From: an uncultured Pelagibacteraceae bacterium
Lineage (GTDB): Bacteria > Pseudomonadota > Alphaproteobacteria > Pelagibacterales > Pelagibacteraceae
Direction of reading: 5' to 3'
Length of the DNA: 64,000 nucleotides
Assembly: GCA_902573425.1 (NCBI GenBank)
Contig: CACGJO010000001.1
Span: forward strand, 124,001 to 188,000
The stretch's first letter is position 1; each line of letters starts with the position of its first letter. Shown here in pieces: positions 31,998-39,780 of the stretch. The notes beneath the pieces are model-generated. The model had not been told where the DNA came from. It ran no database searches and saw only the letters and a program-made list of their open reading frames with translations. The position numbers and the translations under genes were made by a program.

Positions 31998-33711
31998 GGT
32001 TGCCGTATAGATCAATTTTATTTATGGCTAAAATAGGTCCAATTTTTTCTATTATTTTGCCGGCTACCTCAACTGATGTCCATCCAGCGGTATTATATGG
32101 TGTCCCTTTAATTTTCCATCCGCTTCCATCTCTATAATTATAAATATAATCTTTATTTGGCTTTGGCTCATCCAATAATACCAATAAAATATATTTTGGT
32201 TTTGAGGTTGGAAATACAGCTACAAAGGTATTAATTTTATTTTTTGAGTAATTACCATTTATGATTTTTTGGGCGGTGCCTGTTTTTCCTCCAACTTCAT
32301 ATCCCTCAATATTTGCAAAATTTGCCGTTCCCTCTCTTTGAGTTACGATTTTACGTAGAATAGAATTCATTTCATTTGATATTCCGTCGTTTAATATTTT
32401 GATTTTTTTATCCCTATTTGATTCAGTCCTTTTAACTAATCTAGGTTCAATGTTATATCCGCCATTAGAAATGATTGAATAACCTTTGGCAAGTTGAAGT
32501 AAGGTAGTTGTAATACCGTGCCCAAAGGACGCTGTAGCAAGTTTGCATTTTCCCCATCTTACAGGCAAAGGTTGTCCTACTTCCTCTATGTCAAATTTAA
32601 TTTTTTTCAACAAACCTATTTTATCTAAAAAATTTTTCATTTTTATCTCTCCAATCTTTTGAGCAATTCTTACAGACCCAATATTTCCTGACCTAATTAG
32701 AATTTCTTCAGCAGTAAGGTTCGCTGGAATTTTATTATCGTATTCTGAAATGGACTTTCCTGCGCAAGTAATTTTTTTTGGTAAGTTATTAAATTTGGAT
32801 TTTGTTTCTATTACACCCTCATTTAAACCACCAGCTAGTGTAAATGTTTTAAAAACTGACCCAAGCTCGTAAACACCTTTCGTGGCTCTATTAATAAAAT
32901 TTAAATTATCAATAGTTTGCCTTTTATTAATGTCAAAATCAGGCAAAGAAACCAAAGATAGAATATCACCATTGTTCACATCCATTAAAATAGCAGCACT
33001 TCCAATATTTTTGAAAATTTTTTGAAAGTTTACGAGTTCTTCTCTTATTAAAAATTGAATATTAGTGTCCAACGTTGTTATCAAAGGTTTTTGATCTGAT
33101 TTGAGTCGGTCATTATAAGATTTTTCTACTCCAGATATACCATTATGATCCTCGTCTATTTGGCCAATCACGTGACTAAACAGATTTCTATGTGGATATA
33201 CTCTTGTTTGGGTTCTTTCGAATAAAATTCCTTTTTCGCCTAAGGACCATAATTTATACTGTTCTTCCTTGCTTATATTTTTTTGGAAATAAAAGTATTT
33301 ATTTTTTTTTAAATTTGAATTTAAAACTTTTATATTTATTTCGGGATAAAGTATTTGAATTTTTAATAAAAAATTTTTTTTATTTTTTATTAAATTTGGT
33401 TTTATGGCAGCATGAAATACTTCGATGTTTCTTGCTATAGGCAAGCCATTTGTATCTACAATATCATTTCTGAATGTTTTAAATTTTAAATTTAAATATA
33501 TTGAATTTTTTTGATATGTTATTGCATTCAAAGAGGTAAAAATAATTTTAATGGAGAAAATTGAAATAAGACAAAAAAATATAAAAAAAAGTAAATAAAT
33601 TCTATCCTCTTTAATCAAAAGTTTTTTTTTATTAGTTTTATCGTATGTTTTATTACTATTATCTTCAAAGAAAAAACTCTTTTGGTTATTATTAATATAT
33701 TTTTTACTCAT
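31975..33711 (-). CDS. ftsI: division-specific class B penicillin-binding protein FtsI (PBP3)
   Basis: A 578-residue transpeptidase that crosslinks septal peptidoglycan. A membrane helix spans about 39-60. The pedestal region holds RNDIVDTNG and HVIGQIDEDHNGISGVE. Catalytic motifs are S285VFK, SGN (341-343) and KTG (476-478). The N-terminal cytoplasmic tail of about 38 residues is Asn/Lys-rich. It starts 7 bases after ftsL and runs into the murE/murF start. Confidence 0.97.
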   Translation of the reverse strand: MSKKYINNNQKSFFFEDNSNKTYDKTNKKKLLIKEDRIYLLFFIFFCLISIFSIKIIFTSLNAITYQKNSIYLNLKFKTFRNDIVDTNGLPIARNIEVFHAAIKPNLIKNKKNFLLKIQILYPEINIKVLNSNLKKNKYFYFQKNISKEEQYKLWSLGEKGILFERTQTRVYPHRNLFSHVIGQIDEDHNGISGVEKSYNDRLKSDQKPLITTLDTNIQFLIREELVNFQKIFKNIGSAAILMDVNNGDILSLVSLPDFDINKRQTIDNLNFINRATKGVYELGSVFKTFTLAGGLNEGVIETKSKFNNLPKKITCAGKSISEYDNKIPANLTAEEILIRSGNIGSVRIAQKIGEIKMKNFLDKIGLLKKIKFDIEEVGQPLPVRWGKCKLATASFGHGITTTLLQLAKGYSIISNGGYNIEPRLVKRTESNRDKKIKILNDGISNEMNSILRKIVTQREGTANFANIEGYEVGGKTGTAQKIINGNYSKNKINTFVAVFPTSKPKYILLVLLDEPKPNKDYIYNYRDGSGWKIKGTPYNTAGWTSVEVAGKIIEKIGPILAINKIDLYGNHVVKKTN

Positions 33712-33718
33712 TAAAATT

Positions 33719-34042
33719 TTATTTCTTCGTTTGTTTAGAAGAAAAATTTATAAATTCCTCTGTTGATAAAAAAATTCTCGAAAAATCGAAGGTTGAATAT
33801 CTTTTTTGATTGAATGTTGATATTTTTTTTTCTAATTTATCTGGACTTGAAAGATAAATAAAATCCATTTCTGCATTAAATAATTCTTTATTTAATTTTA
33901 AGATTTCAGTATTTAGTTTTTCAATATTTTTTTCTATATTTCGTGTGTTATTTTTAATTATTGATGTAAAAATCATCAAAATTAAAAAAGTTGATAAAGA
34001 AAATATTAAAGCTTTGTTAAACAATTGTTTCCTCCAGTTCAA
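33719..34042 (-). CDS. ftsL: cell division protein FtsL-like
   Basis: A 107-residue single-pass protein: a short cytoplasmic end, a helix at about 11-29 and a heptad-like coiled coil at about 33-60 (NTRNIEKNIEKLNTEILKLN). FtsL sequences are poorly conserved, so the call rests on this architecture and on its place between rsmH and ftsI. It would form the FtsQLB complex with FtsQ, encoded 13 kb downstream. The start overlaps rsmH by 26 bases. Confidence 0.8.
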   Translation of the reverse strand: MNWRKQLFNKALIFSLSTFLILMIFTSIIKNNTRNIEKNIEKLNTEILKLNKELFNAEMDFIYLSSPDKLEKKISTFNQKRYSTFDFSRIFLSTEEFINFSSKQTKK

Positions 34043-35030
34043 GATAGTTAAAAAATCTTTTTTCTAAATCTGTGGGATATATAAAGTTGTCTTTACTTCT
34101 TACTGCATATCTAAGCTTTGCCGATCTTGAAGGATTATTTTCTTCTACCTCTTGATCATCAGGTTTAATAATTTTGTTTTTATAAGTCTCAAATAAAGTC
34201 TCTTTGTTGTTATTTTCAGGATAATATCTTGAAGTTTTAGACTTATTGGAAGAAAAATTAGTAAAGAAAAATTTTACTATTTTGTCCTCTATGGAATGAA
34301 AAGTTATTACAATTATTTTTCCACCTTTTTTTAAAAATTGTGTAGCGTTGATAAGCCCTTTTATTAGTTCTGTTACCTCTTTATTTACGAAAATTCTAAG
34401 AGCTTGAAAAACTTGAGTTGATAAATTTATTTTTTTTTTATAGTTTTTTATTTTACTTTTTTTTATAATTCTAATTAAATCTGGTATGGTTTTGATTGGA
34501 CTTTGTTGTCTCTCTTTAACGATATTTCTTGAAATTCTCGATGATTCTTTTTCCTCACCTAATAATTTAAATATATTGCTTAATGTTTTAGCATCTAGAT
34601 TATTTAACACATCTTTCGCACTATTTTCATTTAAACCCATTCTCATATCGGGTTCTTCTTTTGAGTAAAAAGAAAAACCTCTATTCAAGTCAAATAGTTG
34701 TAAAGAAGACAAGCCGAGATCAAATATTATACAGTCAGCTTCAGTATTTTTAGATAGGATTTTATTCAAATCGCTAAATTTTGAATTATGAAAGAAAAAT
34801 CTGTTTTTATAGTTTTTTTTTGTTTTCTCAACTAAACTTTTGATATTTGGGTCTCGATCTAATGCGATAACTTTTGTGTTTGGGTATGATAATATTGTAT
34901 TTGTGTATCCTCCTGCACCGTATGTGCAATCAATGAATAGCCCCCCTTTTTTTGCATCACAAATATTGATAACCTCCTTTAACATTACCGGATAGTGAGA
35001 AAAGGTTTTTGACGATGAAATATCTTTCAT
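34017..35030 (-). CDS. rsmH: 16S rRNA m4C1402 methyltransferase RsmH
   Basis: A 337-residue SAM-dependent methyltransferase acting on 16S rRNA C1402. HYPVMLKEV at the start, the SAM-binding DCTYGAGGYT, ALDRDP, FDLGLSSLQL and the ITFHSIEDK motif are all family signatures. In most bacteria this gene (mraW) follows mraZ; here ftsZ is inserted between them. Confidence 0.97.
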   Translation of the reverse strand: MKDISSSKTFSHYPVMLKEVINICDAKKGGLFIDCTYGAGGYTNTILSYPNTKVIALDRDPNIKSLVEKTKKNYKNRFFFHNSKFSDLNKILSKNTEADCIIFDLGLSSLQLFDLNRGFSFYSKEEPDMRMGLNENSAKDVLNNLDAKTLSNIFKLLGEEKESSRISRNIVKERQQSPIKTIPDLIRIIKKSKIKNYKKKINLSTQVFQALRIFVNKEVTELIKGLINATQFLKKGGKIIVITFHSIEDKIVKFFFTNFSSNKSKTSRYYPENNNKETLFETYKNKIIKPDDQEVEENNPSRSAKLRYAVRSKDNFIYPTDLEKRFFNYLELEETIV

Positions 35031-35041
35031 CTACTTTTGAG

Positions 35042-36487
35042 TTAAAATTTTTGTTTTCTTAAAAAAGCAGGTATTTCAAAGTCTTCATCTTCGCTTTTGA
35101 CGACTTCATCGTAATTACTTTCTGACGAGGCCTCGTTATTAACCTCATCAGAAAATAATTGGGGGGAAACTTCATTATCATTATCTGTTGTTTCTGTTCT
35201 ATCTTGGGATTTATCATCATAAAGAGAGATGTCCTCAATTACAGTTTCGTCTAAAGGTTCGTCTTTGGCGCTCTCTTGAATTTGATCTTGATTTAAATTA
35301 TTTTCGACAAAAGATGCATTCTCTAATGATATACCAGAAATTAATTCTTCATTTTGTTTTGGAGAAATTTCTTGGTCTAATTTTAGAGCTGTAGCACCTT
35401 GTATAGATCCTGCATCCGGAATTGAGGGCATATTTATATTATTATGAATATCCTCTGAATATCCTGAGCTTCTTGTATGGATTCTGTGAACATTAGTTAG
35501 AGTTTCTTTTTTATCGGGACTCTCACCATCAAGTGCTGTTGCTACAATTGATACTCTCATCTTTCCATTTAAATTTTCATCTTTGATTGCGCCGAAAATA
35601 AGCTCAGCTTCTGGGTCAACCTCAGCTCTAATTTTATTTACAGCTTGATCAACTTCAAATAACTTGATGTCATCTCCTCCAGTGATATTAACTAATAATC
35701 CTTTTGCTCCTTTTAAAGAGTAATCATCTATTAGAGGATTGTTAAGAGCGAGTTCAGTTGCCGTTAAAGCTCTATTTTCTCCCTCTGCTTCACCGGTACC
35801 CATCATTGCTTTACCCATAGAAACCATTACTGTTTCTACGTCCGCAAAGTCCAAATTAATTAATCCTGGTCTTACCATTAAATCAGTGACACTTTGTACG
35901 CCCTGTTTTAAGACATCATTTGATAAAGAAAATGATTTCTCAAAAGTGGTTGCTTCATTTGCAATTTTAAAAAGGTTCTGATTTGGAACAACTATTGAAG
36001 TATCAAGGTGTTTTTTTAATTTCTCCCAACCCTCGATTGCTCTTCTCATTCTTTTAGGGCCCTCATAAGAAAATGGTAAGGTGATTACTCCAATTGTTAA
36101 AATATTTAATTCTTTAGCTGCCCTTGCTATAACGTGAGAAGCACCAGTTCCGGTACCTCCTCCCATTCCCGCAGTTATAAAAACCATATTTGCACCCTGC
36201 AAATAAGTAACTATTTCATTTAAAGACTCATCTGCTGCGGCTTGACCAATATCATGTTTCGCACCAGCACCAAGTCCTTTGGTCAAATTCATGCCAATTT
36301 GTATTTTTGCATCTGCTTTGTTTACTTTTAAATCTTGTGCGTCAGTATTAACGGCAACAAATTCTACCCCTTGTAGTCCATCTTCGATCATGGCATTTAT
36401 AGCATTTCCTCCAGCGCCACCTATTCCCATTACTAAAATTCTTGGTTTAAGCTCTTTTAATTCACCGCCACCTATATTAATTGTCAT
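35042..36487 (-). CDS. ftsZ: cell division GTPase FtsZ
   Basis: A 481-residue tubulin-like GTPase that forms the Z ring. The nucleotide-binding GGAGGNA loop lies at 23-29, the tubulin signature GGGTGTG at 109-115 and the T7 synergy loop NLDFADVE at 211-218. After the core (~325) comes an acidic, poorly conserved linker and a C-terminal peptide DFEIPAFLRKQ for binding FtsA and other partners. The gene starts in an ATGA overlap with mraZ, so it is the second gene of the run. Its usual site between ftsA and lpxC is empty (73 bases). Confidence 0.98.
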   Translation of the reverse strand: MTINIGGGELKELKPRILVMGIGGAGGNAINAMIEDGLQGVEFVAVNTDAQDLKVNKADAKIQIGMNLTKGLGAGAKHDIGQAAADESLNEIVTYLQGANMVFITAGMGGGTGTGASHVIARAAKELNILTIGVITLPFSYEGPKRMRRAIEGWEKLKKHLDTSIVVPNQNLFKIANEATTFEKSFSLSNDVLKQGVQSVTDLMVRPGLINLDFADVETVMVSMGKAMMGTGEAEGENRALTATELALNNPLIDDYSLKGAKGLLVNITGGDDIKLFEVDQAVNKIRAEVDPEAELIFGAIKDENLNGKMRVSIVATALDGESPDKKETLTNVHRIHTRSSGYSEDIHNNINMPSIPDAGSIQGATALKLDQEISPKQNEELISGISLENASFVENNLNQDQIQESAKDEPLDETVIEDISLYDDKSQDRTETTDNDNEVSPQLFSDEVNNEASSESNYDEVVKSEDEDFEIPAFLRKQKF

Positions 36488-36948
36488 ACACCCTCCTTTT
36501 TAAATTTATTTTCCCATTTTAAAGTTGATCTATTTAAGTATGATTTCTTTTTTGCGATTGATTTAAATTTTTCAAAAGAAGTTGGATCCCAAATTTGAAA
36601 AACTTTTCCTAGCCCAACAAAAATTATATTGGTTTTAATTTTTGCGTGTTTAAGTAATTTTCCAGGAATAGTCACTCTTCCCTCGCTGTCAAAATTAAGA
36701 TTAATACTTTGAGACAAAACTGATGTTGCGAAATAATCTCTCTTGTCATCAAACGGTCCTAAAGAATCGATACTATCTGATAATTTTTCAATTCTGTCCT
36801 GAGCACAAGCCTCAAGCGCAGAATGATTAAATGAGGGATACGCAATAAAACTGTTGTATCCTTTTGAATTTAAAAAAGCTCTAAAACTGGATGGCACTGA
36901 CACCCTTCCCTTTTTGTCTATATTGTTTTCGAAACTTGACAAAAACAT
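36484..36948 (-). CDS. mraZ: transcriptional regulator MraZ
   Basis: A 154-residue double-AbrB-fold (SpoVT-AbrB) protein. The two copies of the fold are visible as DKKGRVSVPSSFRAFL and DSEGRVTIPGKLLKHA, the DNA-binding loops of MraZ. In E. coli it represses its own dcw operon by binding TGGGN repeats, and three such repeats lie just upstream here. It is the first gene of the run and overlaps ftsZ by 4 bases, so FtsZ dose may respond directly to MraZ autoregulation. Confidence 0.95.
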   Translation of the reverse strand: MFLSSFENNIDKKGRVSVPSSFRAFLNSKGYNSFIAYPSFNHSALEACAQDRIEKLSDSIDSLGPFDDKRDYFATSVLSQSINLNFDSEGRVTIPGKLLKHAKIKTNIIFVGLGKVFQIWDPTSFEKFKSIAKKKSYLNRSTLKWENKFKKEGV

Positions 36949-36989
36949 AATTCATCTTTCTTTCAAAATCTCCCAACTTCCCTCATATT

Positions 36990-37014
36990 TGGGAATTCAT
37001 GGGATAGTATGGGT
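36990..37014 (+). promoter_or_regulatory. three phased TGGGN MraZ-type boxes
   Basis: TGGGA, TGGGA and TGGGT start at 36990, 37000 and 37010, each separated by exactly 5 bases. This matches the TGGGN-N5 direct repeats bound by MraZ in E. coli. They are read on the strand opposite to mraZ. Box 3 directly abuts, and boxes 1 and 2 overlap or follow, the predicted -10 and start site. A further single TGGGA lies on the coding strand at 36971-36975. Confidence 0.75.
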
Positions 37015-37032
37015 ATATTTAATTATAGTCAA
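37004..37032 (-). promoter_or_regulatory. predicted mraZ/dcw promoter
   Basis: On the minus strand TTGACT (37027-37032) and TACTAT (37004-37009) are separated by 17 bases, placing transcription start near 36997. The -10 hexamer falls between the second and third TGGGN boxes, as expected for a promoter that MraZ blocks. Confidence 0.65.
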
Positions 37033-37101
37033 TACCTAATTTATTGACAAACTTTAGGGGATGTAGTTTTTAATGGATACAAACAGGGAACATTAAGTGG
37101 A

Positions 37102-37457
37102 AATGCTAGGCAATCTGTAAGCCGGGTTTTGTCATTTAAGATGTCATTTATCTAGATTTAAGCTCACGCTTAAATTCGAGCGACTAACCCTGATGACGAA
37201 CTAAAGACAGTTTTTAGTTTTCGCAATGTCATCTCTTTTTAGTCTTGCTCCCGGTGGGGTTTGCCGTGCGTTTTTTGTTACCAAAAAACCGGTGTGCTCT
37301 TACCACACCGTTTCACCCTTGCCTTGATAAGGCGGTCTATTCTCTGTGGCACTATCCCTAAGGTCGCCCCCGCCAGCCGTTAACTGGCACCGTGTCTTTA
37401 TAGAGCCCGGACTTTCCTCTACATTCTCATGTAGCGACAATCCAATTGCCTAGCAAC
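37102..37457 (-). ncRNA. rnpB: RNase P RNA, class A
   Basis: The catalytic RNA that removes tRNA 5' leaders. On the minus strand the bacterial class A core is readable: GAGGAAAGTCCGGGCTC (37403-37419), the GGGGGCGACC region, AGAATAGACCGCC, AAGGGTGAAACGGTG (37306-37320), and AAACCCCACCGGGAGCAAG (within 37242-37262). The ends pair as the P1 helix (GCTAGGCAAT at the 5' end with ATTGCCTAGC at the 3' end), which sets the boundaries to within a few bases. It fills most of the 540-base gap between ampD and mraZ. The far 3' part (37039-37101) shows no clear terminator. Confidence 0.95.
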
Positions 37458-37460
37458 TCT

Positions 37461-37488
37461 GCTATAATGATTATGAAAAAAAAATCAA
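37461..37488 (-). promoter_or_regulatory. predicted rnpB promoter
   Basis: On the minus strand TTGATT (37483-37488) and TATAGC (37461-37466) are 16 bases apart and lie a few bases upstream of the RNA 5' end, fitting between the ampD stop and rnpB. Confidence 0.5.
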
Positions 37489-37490
37489 GC

Positions 37491-38195
37491 CTAATTTGAA
37501 GATTTGCTTAAAATTTGGCTTAATTTAAGGGTTTCGAAGTCTATAATTCCATTAATCTTTTTTTGTCTATATTTTCTTTGAAAATTTTTGATTATTTTTA
37601 TCTTATATTTTGAGTTCAAATATCGATATCCTATTTTGTGGAGATTTTTAAAAAATAGATCATTATTTTGAGTTTCTTTATACTTGTTCTTTAGTTCAAT
37701 TTTTTTAGGATAATTTCCAATTCCATTGATAGACAAATACTGCCAAGGGAATTTTTCACCAGGATCTATTTTTCGGATCGGTGCAATATCTGAATGAGCA
37801 AGAATAAAATTATTTTTAATCTTATATTTTTTTTTTAATTTTTTGCAAAGTGAGATCAAACTTTTAATTTGTATTTTTGTAAATTTTTGGTACCCAAATT
37901 TGTGCCCCTTGTTAACAAGCTCAATTCCGATTGAATTTTTATTTAAATTTTCATTTTTTTTCCACATAGACTTTCCTGCATGCCAAGCTACATATTTGAC
38001 GTCCACTAAATTGAATATTCTGCCACTTCTCCCAATTAAGTAATGTGCACTCACTTTAGAGCTAACTGAGGTTAGTCTTTTTAAAGATTCGCGTTCAGAT
38101 TGCATGCCGGTATAGTGAATAATTATCATGGTAATACTTTTATCACTTCTCACTTTTTCCGCGTAATTCGGTGAATAATATTTTGTAATTTCCAT
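37491..38195 (-). CDS. ampD: AmpD-type N-acetylmuramoyl-L-alanine amidase
   Basis: A 234-residue zinc amidase (Amidase_2) that recycles muropeptides. Zinc ligands are His27 in IIIHYTG, His134 in AHSDIAP and Asp144 in KIDPG. WHAGKS and GIELVN are other family segments. After the catalytic domain, residues ~165-230 resemble a small peptidoglycan-binding domain. There is no signal peptide, so it should be cytoplasmic like AmpD. A second ATG 18 bases upstream adds a short hydrophobic stretch (MLYIFL) and is thought unlikely, though it could change localisation. It diverges from mlaA by about 26 bases. Confidence 0.87.
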   Translation of the reverse strand: MEITKYYSPNYAEKVRSDKSITMIIIHYTGMQSERESLKRLTSVSSKVSAHYLIGRSGRIFNLVDVKYVAWHAGKSMWKKNENLNKNSIGIELVNKGHKFGYQKFTKIQIKSLISLCKKLKKKYKIKNNFILAHSDIAPIRKIDPGEKFPWQYLSINGIGNYPKKIELKNKYKETQNNDLFFKNLHKIGYRYLNSKYKIKIIKNFQRKYRQKKINGIIDFETLKLSQILSKSSN

Positions 38196-38221
38196 TAAAA
38201 AAATATATAGCATAAAAATTG

Positions 38222-39004
38222 ATGCTTAAACGGTTTAAAATTTTTACAGCAATTACTGTATTAACAATGGTGTTTTTAACAAACACTAATGCTGACGAAA
38301 AATACACAGCTAATGAGTGTTTTGAGAAATTTAGCAGGGGAACCCTTAAATTTAATCAAGCTTTGGACAAAGCTATTTTTAAACCAATAGCTAAAGGCTA
38401 TAGAGTTTTGCCTCAACCAATTAGAACAGGAACAAACAACTTTGTATCTAATTTACGCTCATTACTATCTTTTTCGAACAATGTTCTTCAAGGTGATTTA
38501 AGAAGTGCAGGTAACACAGCTGGAAGATTTGCAATAAATACTACTGTTGGAATACTTGGGGTTTTTGATCCTGCTTCTAAAATGGGTTTCGAAAAAAAAT
38601 CTAGAGAGGATTTTGGTCAAACGCTTGGTGTATGGGGAGCTGACACGGGATGTTACTTTGTTTTACCTATTCTAGGACCAACCACTACAAGAGATGCAGT
38701 AGGTTTGATAGGCAATGTATTTGTTGATCCAGTTTATCATCTAACGCATAATAGCGAGACGGATATAGTAGTTGGTAACGAAAATTTGTCAGAACATAAT
38801 TATTATTATTATAGAGGAACAGATGCTGTTGACTTTAGATCAAAAAATATAGAGTCATTCGAAAGTTTAGAGGAAAATTCGATTGATTTTTATGCATCTT
38901 TAAAAAGTCTTTATTTACAAAATAGACAGCAAAGAATACTAAATTCACCAATTTCCAATAAAGATTCTAACGATAGTGATTGGGAAGAAATAGATAATCA
39001 ATAG
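38222..39004 (+). CDS. mlaA: MlaA/VacJ outer-membrane lipid-asymmetry protein
   Basis: A 260-residue MlaA-family protein that removes misplaced phospholipid from the outer leaflet. The mature sequence has the family segments FNQALDKAIFKPIAKGY, GRFAINTTVGILGVFDPA, DFGQTLGVWG and a TTRDAVG motif. It has a clear signal peptide (to about residue 24, ending TNADE), but no lipobox Cys at the cleavage site, unlike the E. coli lipoprotein. An ATG one codon after a TTG is taken as the start. It is followed 9 bases later by mlaC. Confidence 0.9.
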   Translation: MLKRFKIFTAITVLTMVFLTNTNADEKYTANECFEKFSRGTLKFNQALDKAIFKPIAKGYRVLPQPIRTGTNNFVSNLRSLLSFSNNVLQGDLRSAGNTAGRFAINTTVGILGVFDPASKMGFEKKSREDFGQTLGVWGADTGCYFVLPILGPTTTRDAVGLIGNVFVDPVYHLTHNSETDIVVGNENLSEHNYYYYRGTDAVDFRSKNIESFESLEENSIDFYASLKSLYLQNRQQRILNSPISNKDSNDSDWEEIDNQ

Positions 39005-39013
39005 TAATTAGTT

Positions 39014-39616
39014 ATGAAAAGAATATTTATATCTTTTCTTATTTTTTTTGCAGGATCATTGTTTATCCAAACAAAAGGAATTTCTTATAGTTCAAATCCT
39101 GAAAGTTTTATTTCTGAAGTAATAGAGGAGGCAAAAGTAATTTTAAGTAGTTCTTCATCGTCAGATGAAAAGGCAAGTAAATTATCTGAAATAGCGCTGA
39201 AAACTGTTGATGTTAAAGGCTTAGCTTATTACACCTTGGGTAAAAAAAGGAAAGAAATTACTCCTGAAGAACTAAAAAAGTATGAGAGTCTATTTGAAAA
39301 ATATTTTTTAAAAAGCTTTACTTCAAGATTGACAGATTACTCAGATCCAAAAATTAATGTTTTATCATCTGATGTTGTTAACGAAAAATATACAATTGTA
39401 AAAACAATGCTTCTAAAAACAGATAAAAGACCAGAGGTAAAAATTGATTGGAGGGTTTATACGAAAGATCCTAATAATCCACTTATTAGAGACTTAATTA
39501 TTGAAGGATTGAGTTTGGCAAGAACTCAGAAAGAAGAATTTGCTTCAGTTCTAAATACAAATAACAATGATATAAATGCTTTATTCTCAACACTAGAACG
39601 ATTTATAGAAAAATAG
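39014..39616 (+). CDS. mlaC: MlaC/Ttg2D periplasmic lipid carrier
   Basis: A 200-residue periplasmic protein with an N-terminal signal (FISFLIFFAGSLFIQTKG). It belongs to the MlaC family, which carries phospholipid between MlaA at the outer membrane and the MlaFEDB transporter at the inner membrane. Family segments are TLGKKRKEITPEELKKYE, VDWRV-like KIDWRVY, and RDLIIEGLSLARTQKEEF. Adjacent to mlaA; the inner-membrane transporter genes are not in this window. Confidence 0.9.
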   Translation: MKRIFISFLIFFAGSLFIQTKGISYSSNPESFISEVIEEAKVILSSSSSSDEKASKLSEIALKTVDVKGLAYYTLGKKRKEITPEELKKYESLFEKYFLKSFTSRLTDYSDPKINVLSSDVVNEKYTIVKTMLLKTDKRPEVKIDWRVYTKDPNNPLIRDLIIEGLSLARTQKEEFASVLNTNNNDINALFSTLERFIEK

Positions 39617-39673
39617 AAATGATTTGGTATTTAGTTATATCACTTTGGTTCGTTGGCATGATGTCTGAATAAA

Positions 39674-39750
39674 TGGTGGGCCCGCCAGGATTCGAACCTG
39701 GGACCAATACATTATGAGTGTACTGCTCTAACCAGCTGAGCTACAGGCCC
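39674..39750 (-). tRNA. tRNA with CAU anticodon, probably tRNA-Ile2
   Basis: A complete 77-base cloverleaf with encoded CCA. The anticodon loop reads CTCATAA, giving CAU, on a GTACA/TGTAT stem. The T-arm is GGTTCGAATCC. The acceptor stem has C4-G69 and C5-G68, pairs known to favour TilS lysidine modification of tRNA-Ile2, and the AGAGCAG and TTGGTC segments resemble E. coli tRNA-Ile2. Elongator tRNA-Met is the alternative. It is not the initiator (normal 1-72 pair, no GGG/CCC anticodon stem). No separate promoter or terminator is evident; it could be co-transcribed after rpoD. Confidence 0.93.
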
Positions 39751-39780
39751 ATTTTAAATTAACTTTTACAATATAAATAT

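Noticed and set aside
37042-37070. TTGACA-like -35 on the plus strand between rnpB and mraZ.
   Set aside because: No good -10 follows and no plus-strand gene or RNA lies downstream; rnpB is on the other strand.
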